DNA from: an uncultured Rubellimicrobium sp. | GTDB lineage: Bacteria > Pseudomonadota > Alphaproteobacteria > Rhodobacterales > Rhodobacteraceae | Assembly: GCA_902805995.1 (NCBI GenBank) | Contig: CADCUU010000166.1 | Coordinates: forward strand, 1-5,705 | Length of the DNA: 5,705 nt | Direction of reading: 5' to 3' | Shown here: positions 1-5,705 of the stretch, piece after piece | How the letters are laid out: each line of letters begins with the position of its first letter | How positions within the stretch are numbered: position 1 is the first letter of the stretch | Translations under genes and position numbers: made by a program | The notes under the pieces: model-generated | Database searches by the model: none | Told to the model about the DNA's origin: nothing | Seen by the model: the letters and a program-made list of their open reading frames with translations, nothing else

Positions 1-894
1 GGGGGGGCCGAGGTTCGGCGCGGGATCCGGGTCCGGTCGCTGATCCGTGCTGAGGCGGGCTGGACAGTCGGGTTTGACGGCGGCGACTGGACGGCGCGGC
101 ACGTGATCCTCGCCACAGGGAAGCACGACCTTCACGGCTGGCGTCGCCCCGCCGGGCCGCAAGGCGATCTGCTGGGACTCAAGGCCTATCTTCGTAACCC
201 TGCGCCCCGCCTGCGCACCGGAACGGTCGAGTTGCACCTCTTTCCGGGCGGATATGCTGGTCTGGAGCCGGTGGAGGGGGACCGTGCCAACCTTTGCCTC
301 GTGGTTCGGCAAGACAGGTTCGCGGTGATGGGGCGGAGCTGGGACGGGCTTTTGTCGGTCCTGAAGGCGACCTGCCCGGGCTTGCAGGGGCGGATCGAGC
401 CCGACCTGCTGGACAGGACGAAACCTCTGGCCATCGCGGCCATCCCTTACGGCCTTGTCCAAAGCCGTAGCGACGGGATCTGGCGCGTGGGCGACCAAGC
501 CGCAGTGATTCCGTCCTTCACGGGCGAGGGGATGTCCATCGCCCTGCACAGTGCCCGCCTCGCCGCCGCGGCTCTTATCGCGGGCCACGGTCCCGAGGCA
601 TTCCAGGCTCGCCTTGCGGACGATCTTCGGGCGCAGGTGCGGCGGAGCACGCTCATGTCCCGTGCCCTCGTGGCCCCAGCGACGCAGGCAGTGACCGGGC
701 GGCTCCTTTGCGGCCCGCTGTTGCGCTGGACGTTGGGCGCGACGCGCATCCCGGCTAAAGCGCGCATCAGGGCGCGGGGCTGGCCCGAGGCCTTGGCCCG
801 GTCAGGTGACCAACGGCGTGCGGACGGGCTGGTCGGAGCCCACTCTGGGGACCATGTCGCGGCATCGGCAGCGTGGTCTCGTCCACGCCGTTGA
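1..894 (+). CDS. FAD-dependent oxidoreductase, 5'-truncated by the window edge
   Basis: The frame is open from base 1 with no stop, and the N-terminal FAD-binding GxGxxG fold lies outside the window, so only the last 297 codons are seen. The GTG at 103 is the Val of an internal VILATG motif (codons 35-40), not a start; in-frame sequence upstream reads as good protein (RGIRVRSLIRAEAGWTVGFD). VILATG is the second nucleotide-binding motif of flavoprotein oxidoreductases. The later stretch GDQAAVIPSFTGEG (about 490-531) is the GD motif contacting the FAD ribityl chain in the PHBH/UbiH/geranylgeranyl-reductase group. HLFPGGYAGLEP (about 232-267) fits the substrate domain of that group. The last 35 or so residues, rich in Arg, Ala and Ser, do not look conserved, so the true end may be earlier or the gene frameshifted near its 3' end. 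The substrate cannot be told. A geranylgeranyl-reductase-like or polyketide-tailoring flavoenzyme is possible. The superfamily call is firm, the function open. Confidence 0.8.
   Translation, partial: GGAEVRRGIRVRSLIRAEAGWTVGFDGGDWTARHVILATGKHDLHGWRRPAGPQGDLLGLKAYLRNPAPRLRTGTVELHLFPGGYAGLEPVEGDRANLCLVVRQDRFAVMGRSWDGLLSVLKATCPGLQGRIEPDLLDRTKPLAIAAIPYGLVQSRSDGIWRVGDQAAVIPSFTGEGMSIALHSARLAAAALIAGHGPEAFQARLADDLRAQVRRSTLMSRALVAPATQAVTGRLLCGPLLRWTLGATRIPAKARIRARGWPEALARSGDQRRADGLVGAHSGDHVAASAAWSRPRR
871..888 (+). other. Short perfect hairpin at the 3' end of the oxidoreductase gene
   Basis: GCGTGG (871-876) and CCACGC (883-888) form a perfect 6-bp stem around a 6-nt loop, just before the stop at 892-894. 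No T-run follows, so it is not a classical intrinsic terminator. It could be a weak attenuating structure or chance in GC-rich DNA. Confidence 0.25.
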
Positions 895-951
895 GCCCGG
901 GGGAGGGTCCGTGCTATGGCGCGCCACCTTGCGCGGAGGGCAAGGTTCGCC

Positions 952-1635
952 ATGTCCATCGACCTCGTGATCTTCGACTGCGACGGCGTGCTTATCGACA
1001 GCGAGGTCATCTCGGCCGCCGTCCTTATCGAGCTTGCCGCCGACGCGGGCATCAGTTTCGACGCCGACCATGTGCGCGACAACTTCCTGGGTCGCAGCTT
1101 TCCAACGGTCGCACGATCGATCCGCGAACATTTCGGCGTGGCCCTGCCCGAGGATTTCGAGAGACGCTACCGAAGCCGTCTGCTGGAGCGGTTCGAGGAT
1201 GACCTGCGCCCGACCGAGGGACTGCTGGACCTGCTCCCTCGTCTGACGGTGCCCGCCTGCGTCGCGACCTCCTCCTCGCCCGAACGGGCCGCTCGGAGCC
1301 TCGCCATCGTAGGGTTTGACCGGCTGCTTCCGCATGTCTTCACCGCGAGTCTCGTGGCGCGGGGGAAGCCCGCGCCCGACCTGTTCCTGCACGCCGCCGC
1401 CGCGATGGGCGTCGCGCCGGAACGGTGCCTCGTGATCGAGGACAGCCCGCCGGGTCTGATCGCGGCTCAGGCTGCGGGAATGCAACTGGCCTTTTATGCG
1501 GGGGCAAGCCATTGGCGCGATCGGCATCGCGGGTTTGACATGTCCCCCCCATTGCAGGCATTCGAGTCGTGGACGGAGCTTTTCGAGGCCTATCCGGTCC
1601 TCCTTCGCCCCCTGACCTCGGACGACCTGACGTGA
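952..1635 (+). CDS. HAD-superfamily phosphatase (subfamily IA, beta-phosphoglucomutase/phosphoglycolate-phosphatase-like)
   Basis: Predicted cytosolic protein of 227 residues, the usual length for this family. All four HAD motifs are visible. Motif I is FDCDGVLIDSE, with nucleophile D9 and acid/base D11. Motif II is VATSSSP, with T106 as the likely phosphate-binding residue. Motif III is GKPAPD with K139. Motif IV is VIEDSPPG with E163 and D164 for Mg2+ binding. A helical C1-type cap lies between motif I and about residue 90. The family hydrolyses small phosphomonoesters such as sugar phosphates, or isomerises them. Start choice: ATG 952 puts motif I at its normal distance from the N terminus and has GGAGGG at 935-940. 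An in-frame ATG at 916, also with a purine-rich upstream (GGGAGGG 901-907), would add 12 basic residues. The stop overlaps the regulator start (GTGA), so the two share an mRNA. That neighbour and the polyol importer beyond suggest a sugar-phosphate substrate, which is inference. Confidence 0.9.
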   Translation: MSIDLVIFDCDGVLIDSEVISAAVLIELAADAGISFDADHVRDNFLGRSFPTVARSIREHFGVALPEDFERRYRSRLLERFEDDLRPTEGLLDLLPRLTVPACVATSSSPERAARSLAIVGFDRLLPHVFTASLVARGKPAPDLFLHAAAAMGVAPERCLVIEDSPPGLIAAQAAGMQLAFYAGASHWRDRHRGFDMSPPLQAFESWTELFEAYPVLLRPLTSDDLT

Positions 1636-2603
1636 CCAACCAGCGCCTGACCTCACCGCCCGCCCGCCTTGACGACGCGGCCCGCGCCGGATGGCTCTAC
1701 TACGTTGCGGGCAACACGCAGGACGAGATCGCGATGAAGCTCGGCGTGTCCCGGCAGACGGCGCAACGGCTCGTCGCGATGGCGGTGGCGGAGCGGCTGG
1801 TGAAGGTACGGCTCGACCATCCGATCGGGCGTTGCATGGACCTCGCAGCCGAACTGACGGAGCGGCTTGGACTTCGGGTGTGCGAGGTCGTGCCCTCCGA
1901 CCCCGCGGCGCCCGGGCTTCTGGCCGGGGTCGCCAGCGCCGCCGCGGCCCTCCTCGAGAAAACCCTGAAAAGCCCGGAGCCCCGGATCGTCGCCCTTGGC
2001 ACGGGACGGGCGCTGAAGGCGACCGTTGAGGCGCTGACGCGGATGGATTGCCCGCAGCACCGGATCGTATCCCTCCTGGGGAATATGATGGCCGACGGTC
2101 AGGCCACGCCGTACAACGCCGTCATCCGCATGGCGGACCGGGTGGGCGCGCCGCATTACCCATTTCCGCTCCCTGTGCTGGCCCGGGACGCGCGCGAGCT
2201 TGCAGTCCTTCACCGGCAGGAGGCGGTACGCCACACGCTCGCGCTCTGCGCCGAGGCGGACCTGACGCTGGTCGGGATCGGCCAGATGGGCCCGCGCGCG
2301 CCCCTCGTCATGGACGGCTTCCTCACGGAGGAGGAGATGGCCGCGCTGACCCATGAGGGTGCCGTGGGAGAGATCACCTCCTGGGTCTACGACCATGACG
2401 GGCGCATCCTCGACTGCGCCTTCAACGCCCGGGTCGCGTCAGCCCCCCGCAGCCGGGCGGGCGATCGGCCCGTCGTCGCCGTCGCCGTGGGGGAGGCCAA
2501 GGTCGCTGCAGTCCTCGCCGCCGTCCGGGGGCGGCTCGTCAATGGGCTCGTGACCAGCGAGGCCATGGCGGAGCGACTGATCGCCGGGGCGTCAGCCTCC
2601 TGA
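1632..2603 (+). CDS. SorC/DeoR-family sugar-binding transcriptional regulator
   Basis: Predicted 323-residue DNA-binding regulator, matching the family's usual 310-330. An N-terminal helix-turn-helix lies at about residues 27-49 (GNTQDEIAMKLGVSRQTAQR). The rest is the C-terminal sugar-binding effector domain, related to sugar-phosphate isomerase folds, with ALGTGRAL (121-128) and LVGIGQMGPRAP (213-224) as phosphate/sugar-binding loops. Start choice: GTG 1632 overlaps the HAD stop (TGA 1633-1635) by four bases and puts the HTH at the expected distance. An upstream in-frame GTG at 1569 would add a Pro/Gly-rich tail lying over the HAD gene and is disfavoured. No clear Shine-Dalgarno precedes 1632, consistent with translational coupling. 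Family members sense sugars or phosphorylated sugars and control adjacent uptake and catabolic operons. With the importer 200 bp downstream, this is probably its local regulator, comparable to smoC-type genes in other polyol loci, but I do not assign the symbol. The polarity (repressor or activator) is inferred only from operator position. Confidence 0.9.
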   Translation: MTNQRLTSPPARLDDAARAGWLYYVAGNTQDEIAMKLGVSRQTAQRLVAMAVAERLVKVRLDHPIGRCMDLAAELTERLGLRVCEVVPSDPAAPGLLAGVASAAAALLEKTLKSPEPRIVALGTGRALKATVEALTRMDCPQHRIVSLLGNMMADGQATPYNAVIRMADRVGAPHYPFPLPVLARDARELAVLHRQEAVRHTLALCAEADLTLVGIGQMGPRAPLVMDGFLTEEEMAALTHEGAVGEITSWVYDHDGRILDCAFNARVASAPRSRAGDRPVVAVAVGEAKVAAVLAAVRGRLVNGLVTSEAMAERLIAGASAS

Positions 2604-2618
2604 TCCGCCCGTGAAACT

Positions 2619-2642
2619 CGCGACTGGACTCGTCCGGTCGTG
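2619..2642 (+). terminator. Candidate stem-loop terminator of the HAD-regulator unit
   Basis: Sixteen bases after the regulator stop, CGCGACTGGA (2619-2628) pairs with TCCGGTCGTG (2633-2642). This gives a 10-bp stem with two G-U wobbles and a CTCG tetraloop. No U-tract follows, so termination would have to be Rho-assisted or of the weak GC-rich type. Position supports the call; structure alone is modest. Confidence 0.4.
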
Positions 2643-2724
2643 CCCGAACTGGCCCCTCCTTCAATCCAAGCTAGCTCCTTAACGCCGGGTGACCTGCATG
2701 CTGCGACGCGGCGTGGATGATGCC

Positions 2725-2753
2725 TTGACAAGCTTTCCCTTCGGTTAGAGTAT
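2725..2753 (+). promoter_or_regulatory. Probable sigma70-type promoter of the importer operon
   Basis: TTGACA at 2725-2730 is a perfect -35 hexamer, in the only locally AT-richer stretch of the window. The -10 is poorer: TAGAGT (2746-2751, 15-bp spacer, four of six consensus bases) or GAGTAT (2748-2753, 17-bp spacer, three of six). Either places transcription start at about 2758-2761, giving a leader of roughly 45 nt before the binding-protein ATG. A weak -10 suits a regulated promoter. Confidence 0.6.
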
Positions 2754-2789
2754 TTGCCCACGATCTAAGCAATTGCCCAGAACGGGCAA
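2754..2789 (+). promoter_or_regulatory. Tandem TTGC...GCAA dyads: probable operator of the SorC-type regulator
   Basis: Two abutting inverted repeats are seen. The first is TTGC-N11-GCAA (2754-2772); the second is TTGC-N9-GCAA (2773-2789), whose arms extend to TTGCCC/GGGCAA. The heptamer TTGCCCA also recurs directly at 2754-2760 and 2773-2779, 19 bp apart, about two helical turns. The junction forms the palindrome GCAATTGC (2769-2776). The block starts just after the -10 and covers the expected transcription start, a position typical of repression. SorC/DeoR-type regulators often bind as tetramers to paired dyads, and one is encoded immediately upstream. The repeats are directly visible; that this protein binds them is inferred. 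Confidence 0.65.
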
Positions 2790-2790
2790 G

Positions 2791-2799
2791 AGGGAGGAG
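2791..2799 (+). promoter_or_regulatory. Strong ribosome binding site of the binding-protein gene
   Basis: AGGGAGGAG contains a full GGAGG (2793-2797) six bases before the ATG at 2804. It is the strongest Shine-Dalgarno in the window, fits a highly translated periplasmic protein, and fixes the start. It begins directly after the second operator dyad, so the TTGCCC/GGGCAA hairpin in the mRNA would sit next to it. Confidence 0.8.
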
Positions 2800-2803
2800 T
2801 AAG

Positions 2804-4129
2804 ATGACGATGATGACCCGCGCCCTTCTGGGGGCGACGGCTCTCTGCGCCTGCGGTCTGGCCGCCTCCGCGCAGGAGACCACCACCGTGACCATCGCCA
2901 CCGTGAACAACGGCGACATGGTGCGGATGCAGGGCCTGGCCGACGCCTTCACCGAAGCTAACCCCAACATCGAACTCGAATGGGTGACGCTGGAAGAGAA
3001 CGTTCTGCGCCAGAACGTCACCACCGACATCGCCACCAGCGGCGGTCAGTACGACGTCATCACCATCGGCACCTACGAGGTTCCGATCTGGGGCGCGCAG
3101 GACTGGCTGCTGCCGCTGAACGACCTGCCCGCCGAATACGACGTGGACGACATCCTGCCGCCGATCCGCGCGGGCCTGTCCGTCGATGACACGCTCTACG
3201 CCGTGCCGTTCTATGGCGAGTCGTCCTTCGTGATGTACCGCACCGACCTCGCCGAGGCCGCCGGCATCACCATCCCCGAGCAGCCCACCTGGGACGACAT
3301 CAAGGCCGCCGCGGCCGCGATGAACGATCCCGATGCGGGCATCCACGGCATCTGCCTGCGCGGCAAGGCCGGCTGGGGCGAGAACACCGCCTTCATCACG
3401 ACGATGGCCAACAGCTATGGCGCCCGCTGGTTCGACGAGAACTGGCAGCCCCAGTTCGACAGCCCCGAGTGGAACGCGGCGATCACCGACTATCTCGAGC
3501 TGATGAACAGCTACGGCCCGCCTGGCGCGTCCTCGAACGGGTTCAACGAGAACCTGACCCTGTTCCAGCAGGGCAAGTGCGGCATGTGGATCGACGCCAC
3601 CGTCGCCGGGTCGTTCGTGACCGATCCGAACAACTCGACCGTGGCCGACAAGGTGGGCTTCGCCCTCGCCCCCGACGCCGGGCAGGGCCCGCGCGCCAAC
3701 TGGCTCTGGTCCTGGGCTCTCGCCGTTCCGGCGTCCTCCGACGCTCCGGATGCGGCCAAGCAGTTCCTCGCTTGGGCAACTTCCAAGGAGTACGCCAATC
3801 TCGTGGCCGAGTCCGAAGGCTGGGCGAACGTTCCCCCCGGCACGCGGACCTCGCTCTACGAGAACCAGGAGTACCTGGACGCTGCGCCCTTCGCGCAGAT
3901 GACCATCGACTCGATCAACGCCGCCAACCCGAGCGCGCCGACCCGCGATCCGGTTCCCTACACGGGCGTGCAGTTCGTCGCGATCCCCGAGTTCCAAGGC
4001 CTCGGCACCACCGTCGGGCAGGAATTCTCCGCCGCTCTCGCCGGTGAAAAGACTGCCGAAGAGGCGCTGGCCGCCGCTCAGGAAGCCGCGACCCAGGTCA
4101 TGACCGAAGGCGGCTACATCCAGCAGTGA
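2804..4129 (+). CDS. smoE: Periplasmic polyol/sugar-binding protein of an ABC importer (SmoE-like)
   Basis: A 441-residue extracellular solute-binding protein (family 1, MalE-like fold) that captures substrate in the periplasm and delivers it to the permeases encoded downstream. Residues 1-23 form a Sec signal peptide: a short basic start (MTMMTR), a hydrophobic core, and likely cleavage after ASA before QETTTV. There is no good lipobox. Mature-protein landmarks are TIATVNNGDMVRMQGL (29-44), YDVITIGTYEVPIWG (83-97), YAVPFYGESSFVMYRTDL (132-149) and GKCGMWIDATV (257-267). These resemble the sorbitol/mannitol-binding SmoE proteins of Rhodobacter-type bacteria, from memory and without a search, so the exact substrate (sorbitol, mannitol or another polyol) is probable rather than shown. 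The mature protein contains two cysteines, C184 and C259, which could form a periplasmic disulfide. The gene has a strong RBS, and its codons are heavily C-ending, as expected for high expression. First gene of the importer operon, behind the promoter and operator. Confidence 0.88.
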   Translation: MTMMTRALLGATALCACGLAASAQETTTVTIATVNNGDMVRMQGLADAFTEANPNIELEWVTLEENVLRQNVTTDIATSGGQYDVITIGTYEVPIWGAQDWLLPLNDLPAEYDVDDILPPIRAGLSVDDTLYAVPFYGESSFVMYRTDLAEAAGITIPEQPTWDDIKAAAAAMNDPDAGIHGICLRGKAGWGENTAFITTMANSYGARWFDENWQPQFDSPEWNAAITDYLELMNSYGPPGASSNGFNENLTLFQQGKCGMWIDATVAGSFVTDPNNSTVADKVGFALAPDAGQGPRANWLWSWALAVPASSDAPDAAKQFLAWATSKEYANLVAESEGWANVPPGTRTSLYENQEYLDAAPFAQMTIDSINAANPSAPTRDPVPYTGVQFVAIPEFQGLGTTVGQEFSAALAGEKTAEEALAAAQEAATQVMTEGGYIQQ

Positions 4130-4143
4130 TCTGCTTCTGATCC

Positions 4144-4171
4144 GCGTGGGCCCGCCTTGGCGTGGGCCCGC
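4144..4171 (+). repeat. 12-bp direct repeat in the spacer between binding protein and permease
   Basis: GCGTGGGCCCGC occurs at 4144-4155 and again at 4160-4171, 16 bp apart, each with a GGGCCC palindrome. The segment 4148-4169 can also fold on itself as an imperfect, bulged GC-rich stem. It lies in the 102-bp noncoding spacer, directly before the perfect hairpin at 4178-4202. Confidence 0.7.
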
Positions 4172-4177
4172 GCCCTT

Positions 4178-4202
4178 GGTCCGGCCTCCTGCGGGCCGGA
4201 CC
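4178..4202 (+). other. Perfect 9-bp GC-rich hairpin between smoE and smoF
   Basis: GGTCCGGCC (4178-4186) and GGCCGGACC (4194-4202) form a perfect stem with a 7-nt loop and no following T-run. In many ABC importer operons a stem-loop at this place protects the binding-protein mRNA from 3' decay or partly terminates transcription, so that the binding protein outnumbers the permeases. That role is inferred here from position and structure. Confidence 0.65.
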
Positions 4203-4231
4203 CCTGGCCCTTGCCCCACGGGACGCCGCAG

Positions 4232-5104
4232 ATGTCTACTCAAGCCTCGCGGTCCGCCGCGCGCGCCATGCTGTCCCCCGCCGTGATCCTCCTCCTTGTC
4301 TGGATGATCGTGCCGCTGGTGCTGACGCTCTGGTTCTCCTTCCAACGCTACAACCTGCTGCAGCCTGACCGGACGGGCTTCGTCTGGTTCGCCAACTACG
4401 TCTCCTTCGTGACGTCGCCGGCGTTCTGGATGGCTATCCTGAACACCCTGATCCTGGTGGGTGGGGTCCTGCTCATCACCGTGGGCGGCGGCATCCTCCT
4501 CGCGCTCCTCATCGATCAGCCGATCTGGGGGCAAGGGATCGTCCGCATCCTCGTCATCTCTCCGTTCTTCATCATGCCGCCGGTGGCTGCGCTGATCTGG
4601 AAGAACATGTTCTTCAACCCGTCGAACGGGCTCTTCGCCGAGGCGCTGAAGTCGATCGGGATGCAGCCCTTCGACTTTCTGGGCCAAGCGCCGCTGGCCT
4701 CGATCGTCCTGATCGTGGCATGGCAGTGGCTGCCCTTCGCGACGCTGATCCTCCTCACCGCGCTTCAGTCCCTCGACAGCGAGCGGCTGGAGGCGGCGGA
4801 GATGGACGGCGCGCCGCCGCTCAAGCGGTTCTGGTTCATCATGCTGCCGCACCTCGCCCGCGCGATCACGGTGGTTGTGCTGATCCAGACCATCTTCCTG
4901 CTGGGCATCCTGGTGGAGATCCTGGTCACGACCAACGGTGGTCCGGGCTCGCAATCCACGACGCTGACCTTCCTCGTCTACAAGGAAGCGATCCTCGACT
5001 CGGACGTGGGCACCGCCGCCGCCGGGGGCGTGGTCGCCGTTATCCTCGCCAACATCGTCGCCATCTTCCTGATGCGCGCGATCGGCAAGAACCTCGACGC
5101 GTAA
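4232..5104 (+). CDS. smoF: ABC polyol/sugar importer inner-membrane permease (SmoF-like, MalF-type)
   Basis: A 290-residue integral membrane protein forming one half of the transport channel. Six hydrophobic segments are visible, at about residues 15-37, 65-94, 103-123, 155-178, 211-232 and 260-281. The cytoplasmic EAA loop that docks the ATPase is clear: EAAEMDGAPPLKRFWFIMLP (187-206), followed by the family's NGGPGSQSTTLTFLVY stretch (235-250). Start choice: ATG 4232 gives MSTQASRSAARAMLSP and the normal family length. An upstream in-frame GTG at 4157 would add 25 residues encoded by the repeat and hairpin DNA and is rejected. The Shine-Dalgarno is weak, in contrast with the strong ones of smoE and smoG, which would lower permease output relative to binding protein. 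The gene follows smoE after 102 bp and ends in a TAA inside the ribosome binding site of the next permease. Symbol by resemblance to Rhodobacter smo genes; substrate inferred. Confidence 0.88.
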   Translation: MSTQASRSAARAMLSPAVILLLVWMIVPLVLTLWFSFQRYNLLQPDRTGFVWFANYVSFVTSPAFWMAILNTLILVGGVLLITVGGGILLALLIDQPIWGQGIVRILVISPFFIMPPVAALIWKNMFFNPSNGLFAEALKSIGMQPFDFLGQAPLASIVLIVAWQWLPFATLILLTALQSLDSERLEAAEMDGAPPLKRFWFIMLPHLARAITVVVLIQTIFLLGILVEILVTTNGGPGSQSTTLTFLVYKEAILDSDVGTAAAGGVVAVILANIVAIFLMRAIGKNLDA

Positions 5105-5108
5105 GGAG
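5102..5108 (+). promoter_or_regulatory. Ribosome binding site of the second permease gene, overlapping the smoF stop
   Basis: TAAGGAG includes the smoF stop codon (TAA 5102-5104) and lies eight bases before the ATG at 5117. This ties translation of the two permeases together, as expected for subunits needed in equal amounts. Confidence 0.75.
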
Positions 5109-5116
5109 CAGGACCC

Positions 5117-5705
5117 ATGGCCCGAGCCGTCAGCACGCCGCGCAAAGCCGTCTTCACCATCGCCGCCTGGGGGGTGGCGCTCCTGATCGCCTTCCCGATC
5201 CTTTGGACGATCCTCACCTCCTTCAAGCCCGAGCCGCAGGCGGTGGCCTCGCCGCCCATGTGGTTCGGCTTCGACTGGACGCTCAAGAACTACTACGATG
5301 TCCAGAACCAGCGGGACTACTTCGACTACTTCTGGAACTCGGTCGTCATCGCGCTGGGCTCCACGGCGCTGGGGCTGCTGATCGCGATCCCAGCGGCCTG
5401 GTCCATGGCCTTCGTGCCGGGGGCCAAGACCAAGGACCTCCTGATGTGGATGCTTTCCACCAAGATGATGCCGGGCGTGGCCGTGCTGGTGCCGATCTAC
5501 CTGATCTTCATCCGCCTCGGCCTGCTGGATACCCGCATCGGCCTCGTGGTGGTGATCATGCTCATCAACCTGCCGATCATCGTCTGGATGCTCTACACCT
5601 ACTTCCGCGAGATCCCGGGCGAAATCCTAGAGGCCGCGCGGATGGACGGCGCGACGCTCTGGAGCGAGATCCTGTACGTGCTCACGCCGATGGCGATCCC
5701 CGGCA
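5117..5705 (+). CDS. smoG: ABC polyol/sugar importer second permease (SmoG-like, MalG-type), 3'-truncated by the window edge
   Basis: The first 196 codons of the partner channel subunit; the frame is open to the window end. It starts MARAVSTPRKAVFTIAAWG. Hydrophobic segments are seen at about residues 11-34, 74-99, 108-133 and 140-160. The EAA loop reads EILEAARMDGATLWSEILYVLTP (169-191), ending just before the edge. TSFKP (34-38) after the first membrane segment and NSVVIALGSTALGLLIAIPAAW (74-95) are typical of MalG-type permeases. About 80 more residues, including the last membrane segments, would be expected for a normal length near 275. ATG 5117 has a good Shine-Dalgarno and a 12-bp gap from smoF. 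The protein would pair with the SmoF-like permease and a separately encoded ATPase, which is not in this window. Confidence 0.88.
   Translation, partial: MARAVSTPRKAVFTIAAWGVALLIAFPILWTILTSFKPEPQAVASPPMWFGFDWTLKNYYDVQNQRDYFDYFWNSVVIALGSTALGLLIAIPAAWSMAFVPGAKTKDLLMWMLSTKMMPGVAVLVPIYLIFIRLGLLDTRIGLVVVIMLINLPIIVWMLYTYFREIPGEILEAARMDGATLWSEILYVLTPMAIPG

Noticed and set aside
1..7. Run of seven G at the window start
   Set aside because: It reads in frame as Gly codons of the truncated oxidoreductase or may be an edge effect; nothing else supports a repeat or signal there.
1569..1631. Upstream GTG start for the regulator
   Set aside because: It would overlap the HAD coding region by 67 bases and add a Pro/Gly-rich, non-family leader. 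The GTGA overlap start at 1632 gives the expected length.
802..1656. Minus-strand open frame of 284 codons opposite the HAD gene
   Set aside because: It is a shadow of GC-rich coding sequence with no domain features, whereas the + strand encodes a protein with all four HAD motifs.
2670..2677. AGCTAGCT palindrome in the regulator-smoE spacer
   Set aside because: It is a single short self-complementary octamer, upstream of the promoter, without a second copy or match to the TTGC/GCAA pattern; likely chance.
4157..4231. N-terminal extension of the first permease from an upstream GTG
   Set aside because: The added 25 residues (Pro, Gly, Ala, Trp-rich) derive from the repeat and hairpin DNA, and family members begin close to the first membrane segment. 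ATG 4232 gives the normal length.
2765..4954. Very long open frame (729 codons) on the minus strand opposite smoE and smoF
   Set aside because: It is the mirror image of two well-supported + strand genes with strong C/G third-position bias, which suppresses stops on the opposite strand. The translation is low-complexity (Arg, Gly, His, Asp, Gln) with no recognisable domain, and it crosses a gene boundary.

Overview
The window is GC-rich DNA with strongly G/C-ending codons. It looks like a chromosomal segment from an alphaproteobacterium, most likely of the Rhodobacter/Rhodobacteraceae type. That placement rests on base composition and on the resemblance of the transporter genes to the Rhodobacter sorbitol/mannitol (smo) ABC system; no taxonomic marker gene is present. 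All six genes are on the + strand.

Left part (1-1635). The window opens inside a FAD-dependent oxidoreductase gene, whose reading frame is open from base 1 to the stop at 892-894. It is followed by a complete HAD-superfamily phosphatase (952-1635) with all four HAD motifs.

Middle part (1632-2803). The HAD stop overlaps the GTG start of a SorC/DeoR-type sugar-binding transcriptional regulator by four bases (GTGA), so the two are almost certainly co-translated. A 200-bp intergenic region follows. It holds a possible terminator stem-loop for the regulator, a consensus -35 (TTGACA), and a compact block of tandem TTGC...GCAA dyads at the expected transcription start. This is the probable binding site of the regulator next door.

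Right part (2804-5705). A polyol/sugar ABC importer operon begins: a periplasmic binding protein (smoE-like), an inner-membrane permease (smoF-like), and a second permease (smoG-like) cut off by the window end. A structured spacer with a 12-bp direct repeat and a perfect 9-bp hairpin separates the binding-protein gene from the permeases, a common arrangement where the binding protein is needed in excess. The ATPase and polyol dehydrogenase genes expected in such operons would lie beyond the right edge.

Working model: the regulator senses a sugar or sugar phosphate and controls the importer promoter through the tandem dyads. The co-translated HAD phosphatase may act on a phosphorylated intermediate of the same pathway. 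I see no mobile element, CRISPR array, RNA gene or evidently new system; the points most worth checking are the operator architecture and the HAD-regulator coupling.
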